DNA of 64,000 nt, from positions 103,256,778 through 103,320,777 of the forward strand of contig OY992536.1 of NCBI GenBank assembly GCA_963921195.1, written 5' to 3'. Positions 21,840 to 32,645 of this stretch are shown one piece after another. Under the pieces are notes generated by a model. The model saw only the letters and a list, made by a program, of their open reading frames with translations, made no database searches and had not been told where the DNA came from. How positions within the stretch are numbered: the stretch's first letter is position 1; every line of letters begins with the position of its first letter. This DNA is from Pegoplata infirma. Taxonomy: Eukaryota; Arthropoda; Insecta; Diptera; Anthomyiidae. Position numbers and translations under genes: made by a program.

Positions 21840-23480
21840 TGCATGTGTCCTTCACAAAATTTCTCAGATGTTCAAACATTTTTAGCACAGAAAAATTCTT
21901 AGATTCTAAAATATTTTTCATTTAGAAAATAACCCATTTTTAAGATATAAAATGTTCAGATTTTAAAACCCTTCGATATAAAAATTCTCAGATCGAAGTT
22001 TTTTTATAGAAAATGTCTCAGATTTTTAAAATTTATTTTATAGAAATAATCTGAGATTCTGAAAGATTCTTCCTATACATTTTTTTCAAATTCTGATAAA
22101 ATGTTCATATAAAAAATCTCTAAAATATTTTTCGTTTTAATTACTTCTAAGAAATTTTTCCTATAAAAAAATTCTCAGATCCTGAAACATATTTCGTAAG
22201 AGAAACTTGTCAAATACTACAAAAGAATTAGTTTCTAAAACATTTTATACACTCAAAATAATTACTCTGTTAAAAACTCTGTAAAATGACTGTAATCTCA
22301 ATTCGACAGACATTTGACAAAGTTATCTGTCGAAATACAGATTTTAAGAATATACTTTGTATTTTCTTGTACCCGAAAAACAAAATTTTATCTGTAATTT
22401 TACTTTTTACTTTATAATCTCTATTTTACAGATAACAAACAGAGTTTTTTGGTAAAATACAGATTTTATACATTTTCTCGTAACCAAAATACTAAATTTC
22501 AACTGTAATTTCACTTATTGCTCTGTAATACAGTTTTTAAATAAAAACTCTTCAAAAAACTCCCAAATATTTCAACCGCTCTTTAAAAAGCGTCTTAAAT
22601 TACAATAAAACCTGTTAAATTATACGAGGATGTCGGGTAAAATTGGAGGTACTCGTAAAATACATCGTAATTTTCACAAAAATAAAAAATTTACTCGGTG
22701 GCATTTTCCAATGTCAACACTACTTACACATTAAGGAAAGAGAAATTGATCAGAAATCAAATAGTAAATAAAATAGTAAAATTCTGGTCGCTTTTATAAA
22801 TATTTTACAGATGATTCTGTAAATTTACAGTTTTTTTTTATCGAAATCATTTTACAGAGTTTTCTTCGTAAAATAACAAAAAATCTTGCTGGTTGGAAAT
22901 CTATGGTATTTTCTGCTGGCTCAGCAGAGTATCTCTGTAATTTAACAGAGTGATTATTTTGAGTGTAAAAAAATGTTGATACACTTTTCTAAAAACAAAA
23001 TCTTAAATTGTATAGCATTTTTCAATAGAAAAATTTTACGATTTTATACCACCTAATGTTTTCTAAAGCAACTTCTTAAATTCTAAAACATTTTTCATAT
23101 AGAAAAACTATTATTGGACAAGAGGAAAATTTTCTTATGTATTAAAATTCGCAGATTCTAAAAGATTTTCCAAACAGAGAAGTTCTCATATTCTGAAAAA
23201 ATTTTCCATAAAAAAATTTAAGATTCGGAAAATATATTTTTGTAGAAATGTTGTCCGATTCTGTGAATTTTTTTTTGCAGAATTTTTTTTGGCAGATTCT
23301 GAAACATTTTTCCTAAAAAAAATTCTCAGCTGCTGAGGTATTTTATCTATAGAAAAGTTATTAGACATTTTTCCTAAAATTTGAGGTAGTTTTTTAATCA
23401 AAAAATTCTTTCATTCAGAGTCAAATTAGTAACAAAAATTTTTCTTTATATAAAGTCTAGAATTCTGAGACATTTTTCTA
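21840..23480. repeat. ~35-bp minisatellite (ATTCTGAAACATTTTTCC)
   Basis: Degenerate units of CAGATTCTGAAACATTTTTCC plus TATAGAAAAATTCT. The same family forms the array at 35225-36050 and a short run at 51287-51440. It is interrupted at 22250-22965 by a MITE. Confidence 0.7.
22250..22965. mobile_element. 716-bp MITE, CACTCAAAATAAT ends, TA target
   Basis: The left end CACTCAAAATAATTACTCTG and the right end ACAGAGTGATTATTTTGAGTG are inverted copies. TA lies immediately outside both ends (22248-22249, 22966-22967). The interior is rich in ACTCTGTAAAAT and ACAGATTTTA motifs and is non-coding. The ends share CACTCAAAA with the F1/F2 families. Confidence 0.8.
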
Positions 23481-23574
23481 CAACAAACATTTGAGAAAAT
23501 ACTTTTTCTAAGAATAAAGGCTACGTGTGCTGACGTAAATCATACCTCTCCTGAGGATTTTTTTTACATCCTGG

Positions 23575-23735
23575 TCATTTTCTTTGTTACTTTGACCCTT
23601 TCCCTTCCTTTTTTCCTTTCTCTTTCTTTTTTTCCTTTCTTTTTTTTCTTTTTTTTTCCTTTCCTTTCTTTTTTCTTTTTTGAAGTCGTTTTGGGGGGGG
23701 GGGGGGGGGAGAAATCCCATTCCCCCCCCCCCCCC
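23575..23735. repeat. Polypyrimidine tract with facing G17 and C14 runs
   Basis: About 100 bp of almost pure C/T is followed by a run of about 17 G (23693-23709) and, after AGAAATCCCATT, a run of about 14 C. The G and C runs are part of the right hAT-like terminus and could pair as a hairpin. Confidence 0.8.
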
Positions 23736-23749
23736 TGGATCCGCGCCTG

Positions 23750-25722
23750 CTTTTATAAAAAGTAACTTTTATAAAAAGTAACTTTTATAAAAAGTACCTT
23801 TTATAAAAAGTACCTTTTACAAAAGTTCCTTTTATAAAAATTACCTTTCATAAAAGTACCTTTTATAAAAAGTGCCTTTTAAAAAATGCGTTTTTTGTTG
23901 AAAGTACCTTTTGTAAAAAGTACCTTTTATAAAAAGAACCTTTTGTAAAAAGTACCTTTTGTAAAAAGTACATTTTGTAAAAGTATTTTGTTTCTAAGAG
24001 TCCAAAAAGGGGTAAAAAAGTGTGCTTTTGGTACTTTTATCTTTAATTTGAAGTGTTTTTTATATAAAGTACTTTTATAAAAAGTACACTTAACAAAAAA
24101 TACCTTTTATAAAAAGTACCTTTTATAAAAAGTACCTTTTATAAAAAGTAGCTTTTATAAAAAGTAGCTTTTATAAAAAGTACCTTCTATAAAAAGTACC
24201 TTTTATAAAAAGTACATTTTATAAAAAGTACCTTTTATAAAAAGTACCTTTTATAAAAAGTAAATTTTATAAAAAGTACCTTTTATAAAAAGTACCTTTT
24301 ATAAAAAGTACCTTTTATAAAAAGTACCTTTTATAAAAAGTACCTTTTATAAAAAGTACCTTTTATAAAAAGTACCTTTTATAAAAAGTACCTTTTATAA
24401 AAAGTACCTTTTATAAAAAGTACCTTTTATAAAAAGTACCTTTTATAAAAAGTACCTTTTATAAAAAGTACCTTTTATAAAAAGTACCTTATATAAAAAG
24501 TACCTTTTATAAAAAGTACCTTTTATAAAAAGTACCTTTTATAAAAAGTACCTTTTATAAAAAGTACCTTTTATAAAAAGTACCTTTTATAAAAAGTACC
24601 TTTTATAAAAAGTACCTTTTATAAAAAGTACCTTTTATAAAAAGTACCTTTTATAAAAAGTACCTTTTATAAAAAGTACCTTTTATAAAAAGTACCTTTT
24701 ATAAAAAGTACCTTTTATAAAAAGTACCTTTTATAAAAAGTATCTTTTATAAAAAGTACCTTTTATAAAAAGTACCTTTTATAAAAAGTACCTTTTATAA
24801 AAAGTACCTTTTATAAAAAGTACCTTTTATAAAAAGTACCTTTTATAAAAAGTAACTTTTATAAAAAGTACCTTTTATAAAAAGTACTTTTTATAAAAAG
24901 TACCTTTTATAAAAAGTACCTTTTATAAAAAGTACCTTTCATAAAAAGTACCTTTTATAAAAAGTACCTTTTATAAAAAGTACCTTTTATAAAAAGTACC
25001 TTTTATAAAAAGTACCTTTTATAAAAAATACCTTTTATAAAAAGTACCTTTTATAAAAAGTACCTTTTATAAAAAGTACCTTTTATGAAAAGTACCTTTT
25101 TTAAAACGTACCCTTTATAAAAAGTGCCTTTTATAAAAAGTACCTTTTATAAAAAGTACCTTTTATAAAAAGTACCTTTTATAAAAAGTACCTTTTATAA
25201 AAAGTACCTTTTATAAAAAGTACCTTTTATAAAAAGTAACTTTAATAAAAATTACCTTTTATAAAAAATACCTTTTATAAAAAGTACCTTTTAAAAAAGT
25301 TCCTTTTATTAAAAGTAACTTTTATAAAAAGTACCTTTTATAAAAGTACCGTTTATAATAAAGTACCTTTTATACCTTTTATAAAAAGTGCCATTATAAA
25401 TAGTACTTTTTATAAAAATTACCTTTCATAAAAAGTACCTTTTATAAAAAGTACCTTTTATAAAAAGTACCTTTTGTAAAAAGTACCTTTTATAAAAAGT
25501 ACCTTTTATAAAAAGTACGTTTTATAAATATTACCTTTTATAAAAATAGCTTTTATAAAAAGTACCTTTTAAAAAAGTGCCTTTTAAAAAATACATTTTT
25601 TGTTGAAAGTACCTTTTGTAAAAGGTACCTTTTATAAAAAGTACCTTTTGTTAAAAGTACCTTTTGTAAAAGTACCTTGTGTAAAAAGTACCTTTTGTAA
25701 AAGACCTTTTGTAAAAAGTTCA
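23750..25722. repeat. 16-bp satellite array, right block
   Basis: The array resumes in phase after the hAT duplication. At 23985-24105 it repeats the same junction seen at 18185-18300 (GAGTCC(C/A)AAA(A)AGGGGTA, TGTGCTTTTGGTAC, ACACTTAACAAAAA), then runs about 100 more units to 25722. The last ~350 bp are degenerate, with TTTTGTAAAAAG variants. Confidence 0.9.
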
Positions 25723-25724
25723 CT

Positions 25725-26060
25725 TTTTGGTACTTTTTATATATTCTGAAATAATGATCATAGAAACTTAAATTTTGGAATGAAAGATTCTTTAGTGAAA
25801 AAAACATTCTGATAAAAGTACTTTTTGGAAATTCCTTTTCTTAGGGGATAAAAATTTAAAGTTTTTGTACCTATTTTGAATGTAGGATTCTTCGGTGAAA
25901 AAACATTTTGGAAAAAATACCTTTTGGAAATTCCGTTACTAAGAGGGGAAAAGCGGAAAAGGTGTATTTTTGGTACTTTTTATATACCCTGAAATAATGG
26001 CTCTAGAAACTTGAGATTTGGAATATAGGATCCTTCGTTAATAAAAAACATTCCGGAAGA
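25725..26060. repeat. ~140-bp satellite, right flank
   Basis: Three degenerate units carry the same landmarks as 16720-18235 (GGTACTTTTTATATA, CTGAAATAATG, GGAATGTAGGATTC). The 16-bp array is therefore bracketed on both sides by its likely parent repeat. Confidence 0.8.
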
Positions 26061-26224
26061 AATATGTTTTCGAAAAAAAATCTTAACAACAAATTTTAAT
26101 GTTTCGCCCTTAATTTTACTGTAGTCTCAAAAGCGATATTTGGATGCGCTATGATATGCTATAAAAAGAAGATATATTGCCAAAATCTCGATTTATTTTT
26201 GCTTGGGAAACTCGAAAGTTTTCA

Positions 26225-26364
26225 ATTTTATATCAAAAAATATTAATTTTTGTACTTTCGTACGTTCTGAAATGTAAATTTTTAATAATCGATAAAAGAC
26301 ATTAACGTAAAATTTTGTAATCGTAATCGCGATTATGAAATAACTCGATAATTTGCAAACTCTA
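26225..26364. mobile_element. Right end of a hAT-like element (solo)
   Basis: It shares GTACGTTCTGAAATGTAAA, TCGTAATCGCGATTATGAAA and the terminal TTTGCAAACTCTA with the right end of the element at 48050-50494. The left end is not found nearby. The following 26365-26997 is AT-rich with nothing recognised. Confidence 0.65.
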
Positions 26365-26997
26365 ATCCTTCCTGTGTGAGTACCATTAATATATTTTTGC
26401 AGACAATCTGTGAACCCCCTAAATATTATGATATTACAACATAATTTTATGTGTATACTACACTCAACAAAAAATCATAGTATTCCCAAATACAATCGTA
26501 GTAAATTCAACAGAAATCATTGTAAATTTTGACCCTACAAATATTTATGTTGATTTTAATAAAAAATATTTTCAGATTTTGTAAAAGTTGATTAACTCGT
26601 TTTTTTGTAAATGCAACTCGTATTTTTGGTTAATATAAGAAATTTTATTATTAAAAAATGATCGTTATTTAAAAATATTTTTTAATTAAGTATAAATTAC
26701 AATAATTTTGTTTTATTTCCGGCTTATTAAACTGCAAAATTTTAACACGTGATGTTTACACAAACTACGTTGATTAATTTTATGAATTTCTAATGACACC
26801 AAATTAAAACCTAATCAAAAAAACAAATTTAATATAGTATGAATTTTTAAAAGCAATTAATGTATTTTATTACTTACCAAATATTTGCAGATCAGATCCT
26901 ATTTTTTATTTATTTTTGTAATATTAAATTATTTTATAAGAAGGAAACACATTTCCCATTGCTACCAAATTAGACAATAAAAAAAAACGAACATTTT

Positions 26998-27526
26998 TTA
27001 TACCCTCCAAACCACAGTATGGGGGGTATACTCACTTTGTCATTCCGCTTGTAACGCAACTAAATATCGGTCGGGGACCCCAAAAGTATATATATTATTG
27101 ATCCATGATCGATTCTAAGACATTCTGTGAATGTCCGTCTTTCCGTCCGTCCGTCTGTCTGTAGATAGCACAATGCAGTCCAAAACAAAACAACTAGAAT
27201 CCTGAAGTTTGGCACAAATATGTCTCATGTTCATAGGCAGGTTAAGTTCGTGAATGGTCAAAATCGGGCCAGGGGAAAAAAGTTCCCCCTTGAAGAACTG
27301 AACTAACATCTGGAAAAATGCATTTTTTCACATGTTTTTTTTGTATTTTTGTTAAATAAATGAAACATTTGTTTTATTTACCGCGATGGGAAGGTGCGTT
27401 CAAATTCTCCACTGACCCGCCTCGCCCCCCAAAAAAAACGCCCCTGACAATTTTTTTTTTATTTTTTTTTTTACATTTTGGAGGGTATAAACGATTTGGC
27501 ACAGCCGAATTTAACACTCTTACTTG
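26998..27526. mobile_element. mini-me/DINE-like element, opposite orientation
   Basis: It starts TATACCCTCCAAACCACAGT and ends TTTGGCACAGCCGAATTTAACACTCTTACTTG. It has an AAGTATATATATTATTGATC block and TCCGTCCGTCCGTCTGTCTG at ~27137. It is the reverse of the copy at 6201-6882. Confidence 0.7.
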
Positions 27527-27631
27527 TTTTTTTTTCATCTATTGAATTTTGTGAACGCATTGAAAATAGTTAAATCAAATTTACTAATTATTCTATTATT
27601 CATATTAACATTAATTTTTCTTGAATACGTC

Positions 27632-27805
27632 ATCATGTTGTAAAACTTGATCTCCAATGGGTTTACTAATTTTTCTACAAATATATTTCTATGAGTGTAT
27701 AGAAGATTTAACATTCAACATCATTCTGTAAAACTTGATCTACAATGGGTTTACTAATTTTTCTACTAAGATATTTCCATGAGTGTATAGTAGATTTAAC
27801 ATTTA
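27632..27805. repeat. ~87-bp tandem duplication
   Basis: Two near-identical copies in a row, each with GTAAAACTTGATCT(C/A)CAATG, GGTTTACTAATTTTTCTAC and ATGAGTGTATAG(A/T)AGATTT. The second copy abuts the hAT-like element at 27813. Confidence 0.85.
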
Positions 27806-28134
27806 AAAAAACCAGTGTTGGCTACCGTTACCCCTTCAATACCGTTATCGATTAAAAACCCTTTAATATTGATTACCGTTACACTCAAAAAAAAAAAACT
27901 TGGAAAACGCCAGGGGACTAATCAAGTAAAACGATTGACGATGCATAAACGACATGTCGCGACATCAAAATACATATCGCTTTGAAGGGAAATTTAATAT
28001 ATTATTATTATATTATTAAAGAGTGTTGTCTAACCCAGAAACATTAAAAAAAATTGGAAACATTTGGTTTAGTTTAGGGACAACAAGGCTTCAAAAATCG
28101 ACGATAATCCATTATCGTTAAACGTGATCACAGT

Positions 28135-28612
28135 CCTGGCAAAATGCCTTGTAATTTTGTTCTACCAATATTTAACAATTTTCCTTGTTTTTTAACAAAA
28201 AATCTTGTACTTTGCTCAAACGAGAACTACAGTTTTATTAGTAATTTTACAAATTTATGTTCGTAATTTTGAAAGGTTTTTTTACAAAAAAAAAACTGTA
28301 ATTTTACAACACAGTTTTTATTACGAGGATTCTAGTTGATTTACAAAAAAAAACAGTTACTTTACAAAAATGATTTTATTACGAGGATTTTTGTTGTTTA
28401 ACAAAATAAAACATTTTTTTGTAATTTTTCTAAGTCCCAGCCATATTTTTTTGCGTTTTTAAATAAAGAATTATTAAAAAAGTTAAAAAAAAAAATGTTG
28501 ATAAAATTTTCGAATTCCTAAATTTTTTTTTAAAAATTTTCCAAGTCCCCGACAAAATTTTTTTTTTTTATGAAAACGATTTAAAAAAATTTTGACAAAA
28601 TTTTGCAAGTCC
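28135..28612. mobile_element. F1-family fragment
   Basis: It begins GGCAAAATGCCTTGTAATTTTG and shows the F1 order (ACAAAAAATCTTGTACTTTGC, GAGAACTACAGTTTTATTA, TTACGAGGATT). It ends directly against the next F1 copy at 28615. A stray CACTCAAAA tip at 27882 may be its detached end. Confidence 0.6.
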
Positions 28613-28614
28613 TA

Positions 28615-30037
28615 CACTCAAAAAAAAACCTTGTAAAGTTACCAAAAAATTTCGTGATTTTACAAGGCTATTCTCGTAAAATAGGAGGTAGGTAAAATTC
28701 TCGTAAAATTACAAGGATTTCCTCGTAATTTTGAATGCGCCAAAAATTGGTAAAATAACAAATTTTATTGGTAAAAATATTGTTTTAAAACAGGGAAAAT
28801 AAAAAATAAATGGTAAACTTACAAAAAATAATAGTAAATATGTTTAAAAAAATGGTAAATTTACCAAACCAAATGGTAAATTTACAAAAAAAAAAAATAG
28901 TAAATTAAAAAAAAAAAATGTAAATTAAAAAAAAAATCTTAATTTCCAAAAAAAAATTTTTAATTTTACCAATTTTTGGTAGTGATATTTTTTAAGCCAC
29001 AAAAATTATAAAAAATGGTATATTTACAAGAAAAGTGGTAAATATATTAAAAAAAATGGTAAATTTAAACCTCGAAAAAAAAATTTGTCAATTAACAAAA
29101 TGATATTGTTAATTTGCATTAATTTTAATTTCAAAAATATCAATCTTTAAAGTTAAATTTTTTTTGTTTTTTTTTTTTTTCAATAAAAAAAATTTTGTCC
29201 GGGACTTGGAAAATTTAAAAAAATAATTTAAAATTACAAAAAAAAAATTGTTTTTATTTTGTTAAACAACATAAATCTTCGTATAACATAATTTTTGTAA
29301 AATAACAGTTTTTTTTTTTGTAAATCAACTAGAAAAATCCTCGTAATTTTTTTTTTTTGTAAAATTACAGTTTTTTTTTTTGTAAAATAACCTTTCAAAA
29401 TGGTAGAATACAATTACGAAAATAAATTTGTAAAATTACCAATAAAACTGTAGTTCTCGTTTGAGCAAAGTACAAGATTTTTTGTTAAAAAGCAAGGAAA
29501 ATTGTTAAATATTGGTAGAACGGGATTACAATGCATTTTACCAGGTGTTTTACAAATTTTTTTTTTTGTTAGTGTAATTTTTTTTCTTGAAAATTTTCCA
29601 TTTTTGTTAATGTATTTACATTTCTTGTAAATTAACAATTTTTTATAATTTTTGTGGCTTAAAAATTATCACTACCAAAAATTGGTAAATTTTAAACAAT
29701 TTTTTGGAAAATTAACATTTTTTTTTTTAATTTACAATTTTTTTTAATTTACTATTTTTTTTTTGTAAATTTACCATTATTGTTTGTAAATTTACCATTT
29801 TTTTAAATATATTTACCGTTTTTTCTTGTAAATTTACCATTTTATTTTTAATGTTTGCGGTTTTAAAAGAATATTTTTACCAATAAAATTGTTTATTTTA
29901 CCAATTTTTGGCGCATTGAAAATTACCAAGAAATCCTCGTAATTTTACGAGAATTTTACGTACCTCCTATTTAACGAGAATAGCCTCGTAAAATTGCGAG
30001 ATTTTTTGGTAAATTTACAAGGTTTTTTTTTTGAGTG
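28615..30037. mobile_element. F1 foldback element with ~430-bp arms
   Basis: It begins CACTCAAAAAAAAACCTTG and ends TTTTTTTTTGAGTG, with TA outside both ends. Bases 28615-29050 are largely repeated in reverse at 29640-30037 (GGTAAAATTCTCGTAAAATT against AATTTTACGAGAATTTTACG). An internal F1 end (GGTGTTTTAC ... GTTAGTGTAA) sits at ~29550-29577. It is probably one element joined to a second inverted copy. Confidence 0.7.
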
Positions 30038-30552
30038 TATTAATACCGAAATAAAAAAATTTAAATACCGTTACCGATAAAAAACCATTACCTACCTTTA
30101 TTCGGATTTTTACCGGTATTATATCGGATTTGTTTCGGTTAGGGATGCCAAACATGATTAACATTTACAAATCCCGGAATTCGGGATTTTAAAATACTTA
30201 TCCCGGGATTTTTTGGGATCTCGGGATTTTTCGGGATTTATTATAACTAAGCATTTGTACGTTACATTTTGAATAATTTTTTTTTATAATTTCATATTCA
30301 ATTAATTCATACAATTAAAAAAAAAAACCTTGTAAAATTACAAGAAAAGTTTGTAACTTTTTTTTTTGCTAACTCCTATTTGACAAGAATTCGTTGTTAT
30401 TTTACAAGCTTTTTACTAATAATTTAGTAGTTTTACAACCTTTTTACCAACAAAATTTTAAATTTACAATTTGTTTGACGTGATAAAACTTACAAGGAGG
30501 TCTCGTGATTTTACTAGATTTTTTGCTATCTCCTATTTTACGAGAATTCCTA

Positions 30553-30798
30553 CCCACCATGAATCGAAATCATGTCTTTTTTTAAATATTTGTAGTATTT
30601 TTTTGATTCACTGCCATACTTTACTGCAACCGGTATGCAGGTTTGTATGCCAACAAAATCTCTCCCTTACACTACTGCATACGGTATGCAGCTGTGTAAG
30701 CGAATGTCATAGAAAAACAACAACATCAAAAATCATTCGCTTACACAAGTGCGTTCTTGTATGCACTGCTTCCAAAATCTCGATTATTTTTTGCTGGG
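30553..30798. mobile_element. 246-bp TA-flanked MITE, CCCA(C/G)C ends
   Basis: The F2 copy around it reads AATTCCTA|...|TAGTAAAAATTAC, while other F2 copies read AATTTCTAGTAAAAATTAC. The insertion therefore duplicated a TA. The right end TTTTTTGCTGGG resembles the 733-bp MITE ends. GCATACGGTATGCAG palindromes lie inside. Confidence 0.7.
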
Positions 30799-30874
30799 TA
30801 GTAAAAATTACTAACTTTTTTGTAATTTTAAGAAAATTGTAAATTTACATCTTTTTTTGGAAAAATAAAACTTC

Positions 30875-31245
30875 TCGTTAGAAGGGTTCAAGTTGAAAAA
30901 ATGCAGAAGAAAAATTGAATTTCTAAAAATTATAGACATTTCTGGAATTTCCTATACCGGTTTCAAACACCCCAGTTAGTGTCATCATCAGTAGGATTTT
31001 AAATGTCGGTTTGTCTTGTTAATGCAAACTGTTTTTTATATATGTGAATATTTATAGTTTCTACAGAATAAATTTTGACAGTGTTCAACACTACAATTCT
31101 ATTTCTAGCAATCTCAACAGCACTTCATACTTTTTTCAACTTTTTTGTCTCTTACATTATTTCGCAAGGGTTACCAACATGATCTGGAATTGCAGACACA
31201 AATGAAGGAATTTGCATTTTCTGTTTCGGAGACGTGCCTAATGGT
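30875..31245 (-). repeat. Copy of the 48345-48780 repeat, reverse orientation
   Basis: The reverse complement of the hammerhead-like repeat family, including CTGATGATGACACTAACTGG (reverse strand, 30972-30991), TTTGAAACCGGTATAGG, and the adjoining CCTAATG/GAGACGTGCC segment. It is interrupted F2 sequence on both sides and truncated to a single unit. Confidence 0.75.
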
Positions 31246-32645
31246 GAATTTACTACGTTTTTTTTGGAAAAAAAGTTGGAAATTTGTAAAACTACAAAAA
31301 AAATGTAAAATTACAAAAAAAATTTAAATTTCGATCGAAAATTTTTTGTTAAAAAACAAGGAAAACTGTCAAATATTGGTAAAATGGGATTACGAGACTT
31401 TTTCTAGTAATTTGGCAAGGTTTTTTTGTTTGTATATAATTATGTGTTGAAAATACAATAAATTTAACCGTTTTATTAATTTTATTGAATAAATTTTTGA
31501 TTTTTTAAGTGTTCTTAACAAATTTGTCACTTTTTAACATTTTGAGTAAATTTTATTCATAATACCGGGCTTCCAATCGGGTTTGATTTTTCTGAATCCC
31601 GGAATTCGGGATTGAAGAAACTTTTCGGGATCCCGGAATCGGGATTTTCAGTATATTTTGAATCCCTGGATTCACGGGATTTTTTAAAAGCTTGCAAGAA
31701 AAAAAAACAATTTTCTTGCAAGCTTTACATTTCGCAGACGTTCACCTTTTGCTATAACAAAAACATGGTACCAGACGGAACTTTTGCCAATTTTTTTTAT
31801 TTTTTTCCACAAAATTCATATTTTATACAAATTATTAAAAAAATCTAAAAATAATAAATAAATATATACTCGTTTAAGAGTTTTATTCTAGCTCGATGCT
31901 CAAAAATATTTCTATTTATGATATTGTCATAATAGAGTATTTTAAATTTATTGCTTTAAAAAAGTTACTCATCTCATAGTATATCTGTACTGATCATTTT
32001 CATCCCCTTGGATGAAACGATATTAGCCTAATCCCAAAAATTTCCGGGATCGGGATATCCCGATTGGAAGCCCTAACCGGTACGCACCGGAATCGATGTT
32101 TCGATAACGGTTAATCCTTACCGAAATAATTGTAAAATACCGTTACCTTTATCGTTACCGATAAAAAAATATGTTATACCAATACCGTTACCAATACCGT
32201 TATTCGTTTCGGTTGCCAACCCTGAACAAAACATACAAAATACAAGTTAATCTGGTAAAATATGAAACATTTTCCAGTTTACAGTTAAAAATGTGCAGTT
32301 AAATCATTAAGAAGTTCATTTATTCTTAAGTATTGTGCGGGAATTGTGTTCTGCCAAAAAATTTCTGTGTAAAAGCGTTATAAAATGACAGTGGAAGTAA
32401 CTAAAGAAAGGTGCGAGTTTATATTATAAAATTATTTTTTTTAAATCTGAGATGTTTTGCATACAAAAATGTTCAAGATTTCAATTGAAATTCGAATAAG
32501 ATTAGTTGTGTTTCGCAAAAGATTAATTGTAATACCAAAAAGGTCAATTTTAATTCGATATAGCATGAAATCCAGCAAAGATTTTATAAAATCTGACCGA
32601 GGGTCTTCAAATTTATCTAATTTTTTGTACACATGTGCTCTATAG

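Larger units (their letters stand above)
19902..23749. mobile_element. hAT-like composite element, 8-bp target duplication CTTTTATA
   Basis: The inverted ends CAGGCGCGGATCCAGG are followed by G runs. CTTTTATA is present at 19894-19901 and again at 23750-23757, and array phase resumes after it. An extra end-like motif, CAGGCGTGGATCCAG, lies internally at 20099-20113. The 3,848-bp interior holds no hAT transposase. It consists of a mariner element, a MITE, a ~35-bp minisatellite and a polypyrimidine tract. Confidence 0.85.
30320..31435. mobile_element. F2-family fragment with two insertions
   Basis: F2 text runs from AAAAAACCTTGTAAAATTAC, is broken by 30553-30798 and ~30875-31245, and resumes at 31270 through AACTGTCAAATATTGG to the T-run near 31430. 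The GAGTG tip is decayed. Confidence 0.6.
30140..32075. mobile_element. TAGGG-ended element with ATCCCGGGATTT repeats
   Basis: The ends TAGGGATGCCAAAC and, inverted, TAGGGCTTCCAATC match in 11 of 14 positions. GGGATTTT/TCCCGG motifs follow both ends. Flanking 8-mers do not match, so insertion is less certain than for the other hAT-like copies. It contains the F2 fragment, a MITE and a hammerhead-like repeat. Confidence 0.5.
27813..32224. mobile_element. 4.4-kb hAT-like composite element
   Basis: The ends are CAGTGTTGGCTACC and, inverted, CAGGGTTGGCAACC. The flanks are AAAAAAAC (27805-27812) and AACAAAAC (32225-32232), an 8-bp duplication with one difference. Subterminal ACCGTTACC/ACCGTTATCG repeats occur at both ends. 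It is filled with F1, F2 and other insertions. No transposase is visible. Confidence 0.75.

Noticed and set aside
23508..23720. 70-codon lysine/glutamate-rich minus-strand frame
   Set aside because: It is the translation of the polypyrimidine tract and the G run.
18240..25722. CRISPR-like array
   Set aside because: The 16-bp units are contiguous with no spacers and the context is a eukaryotic satellite.
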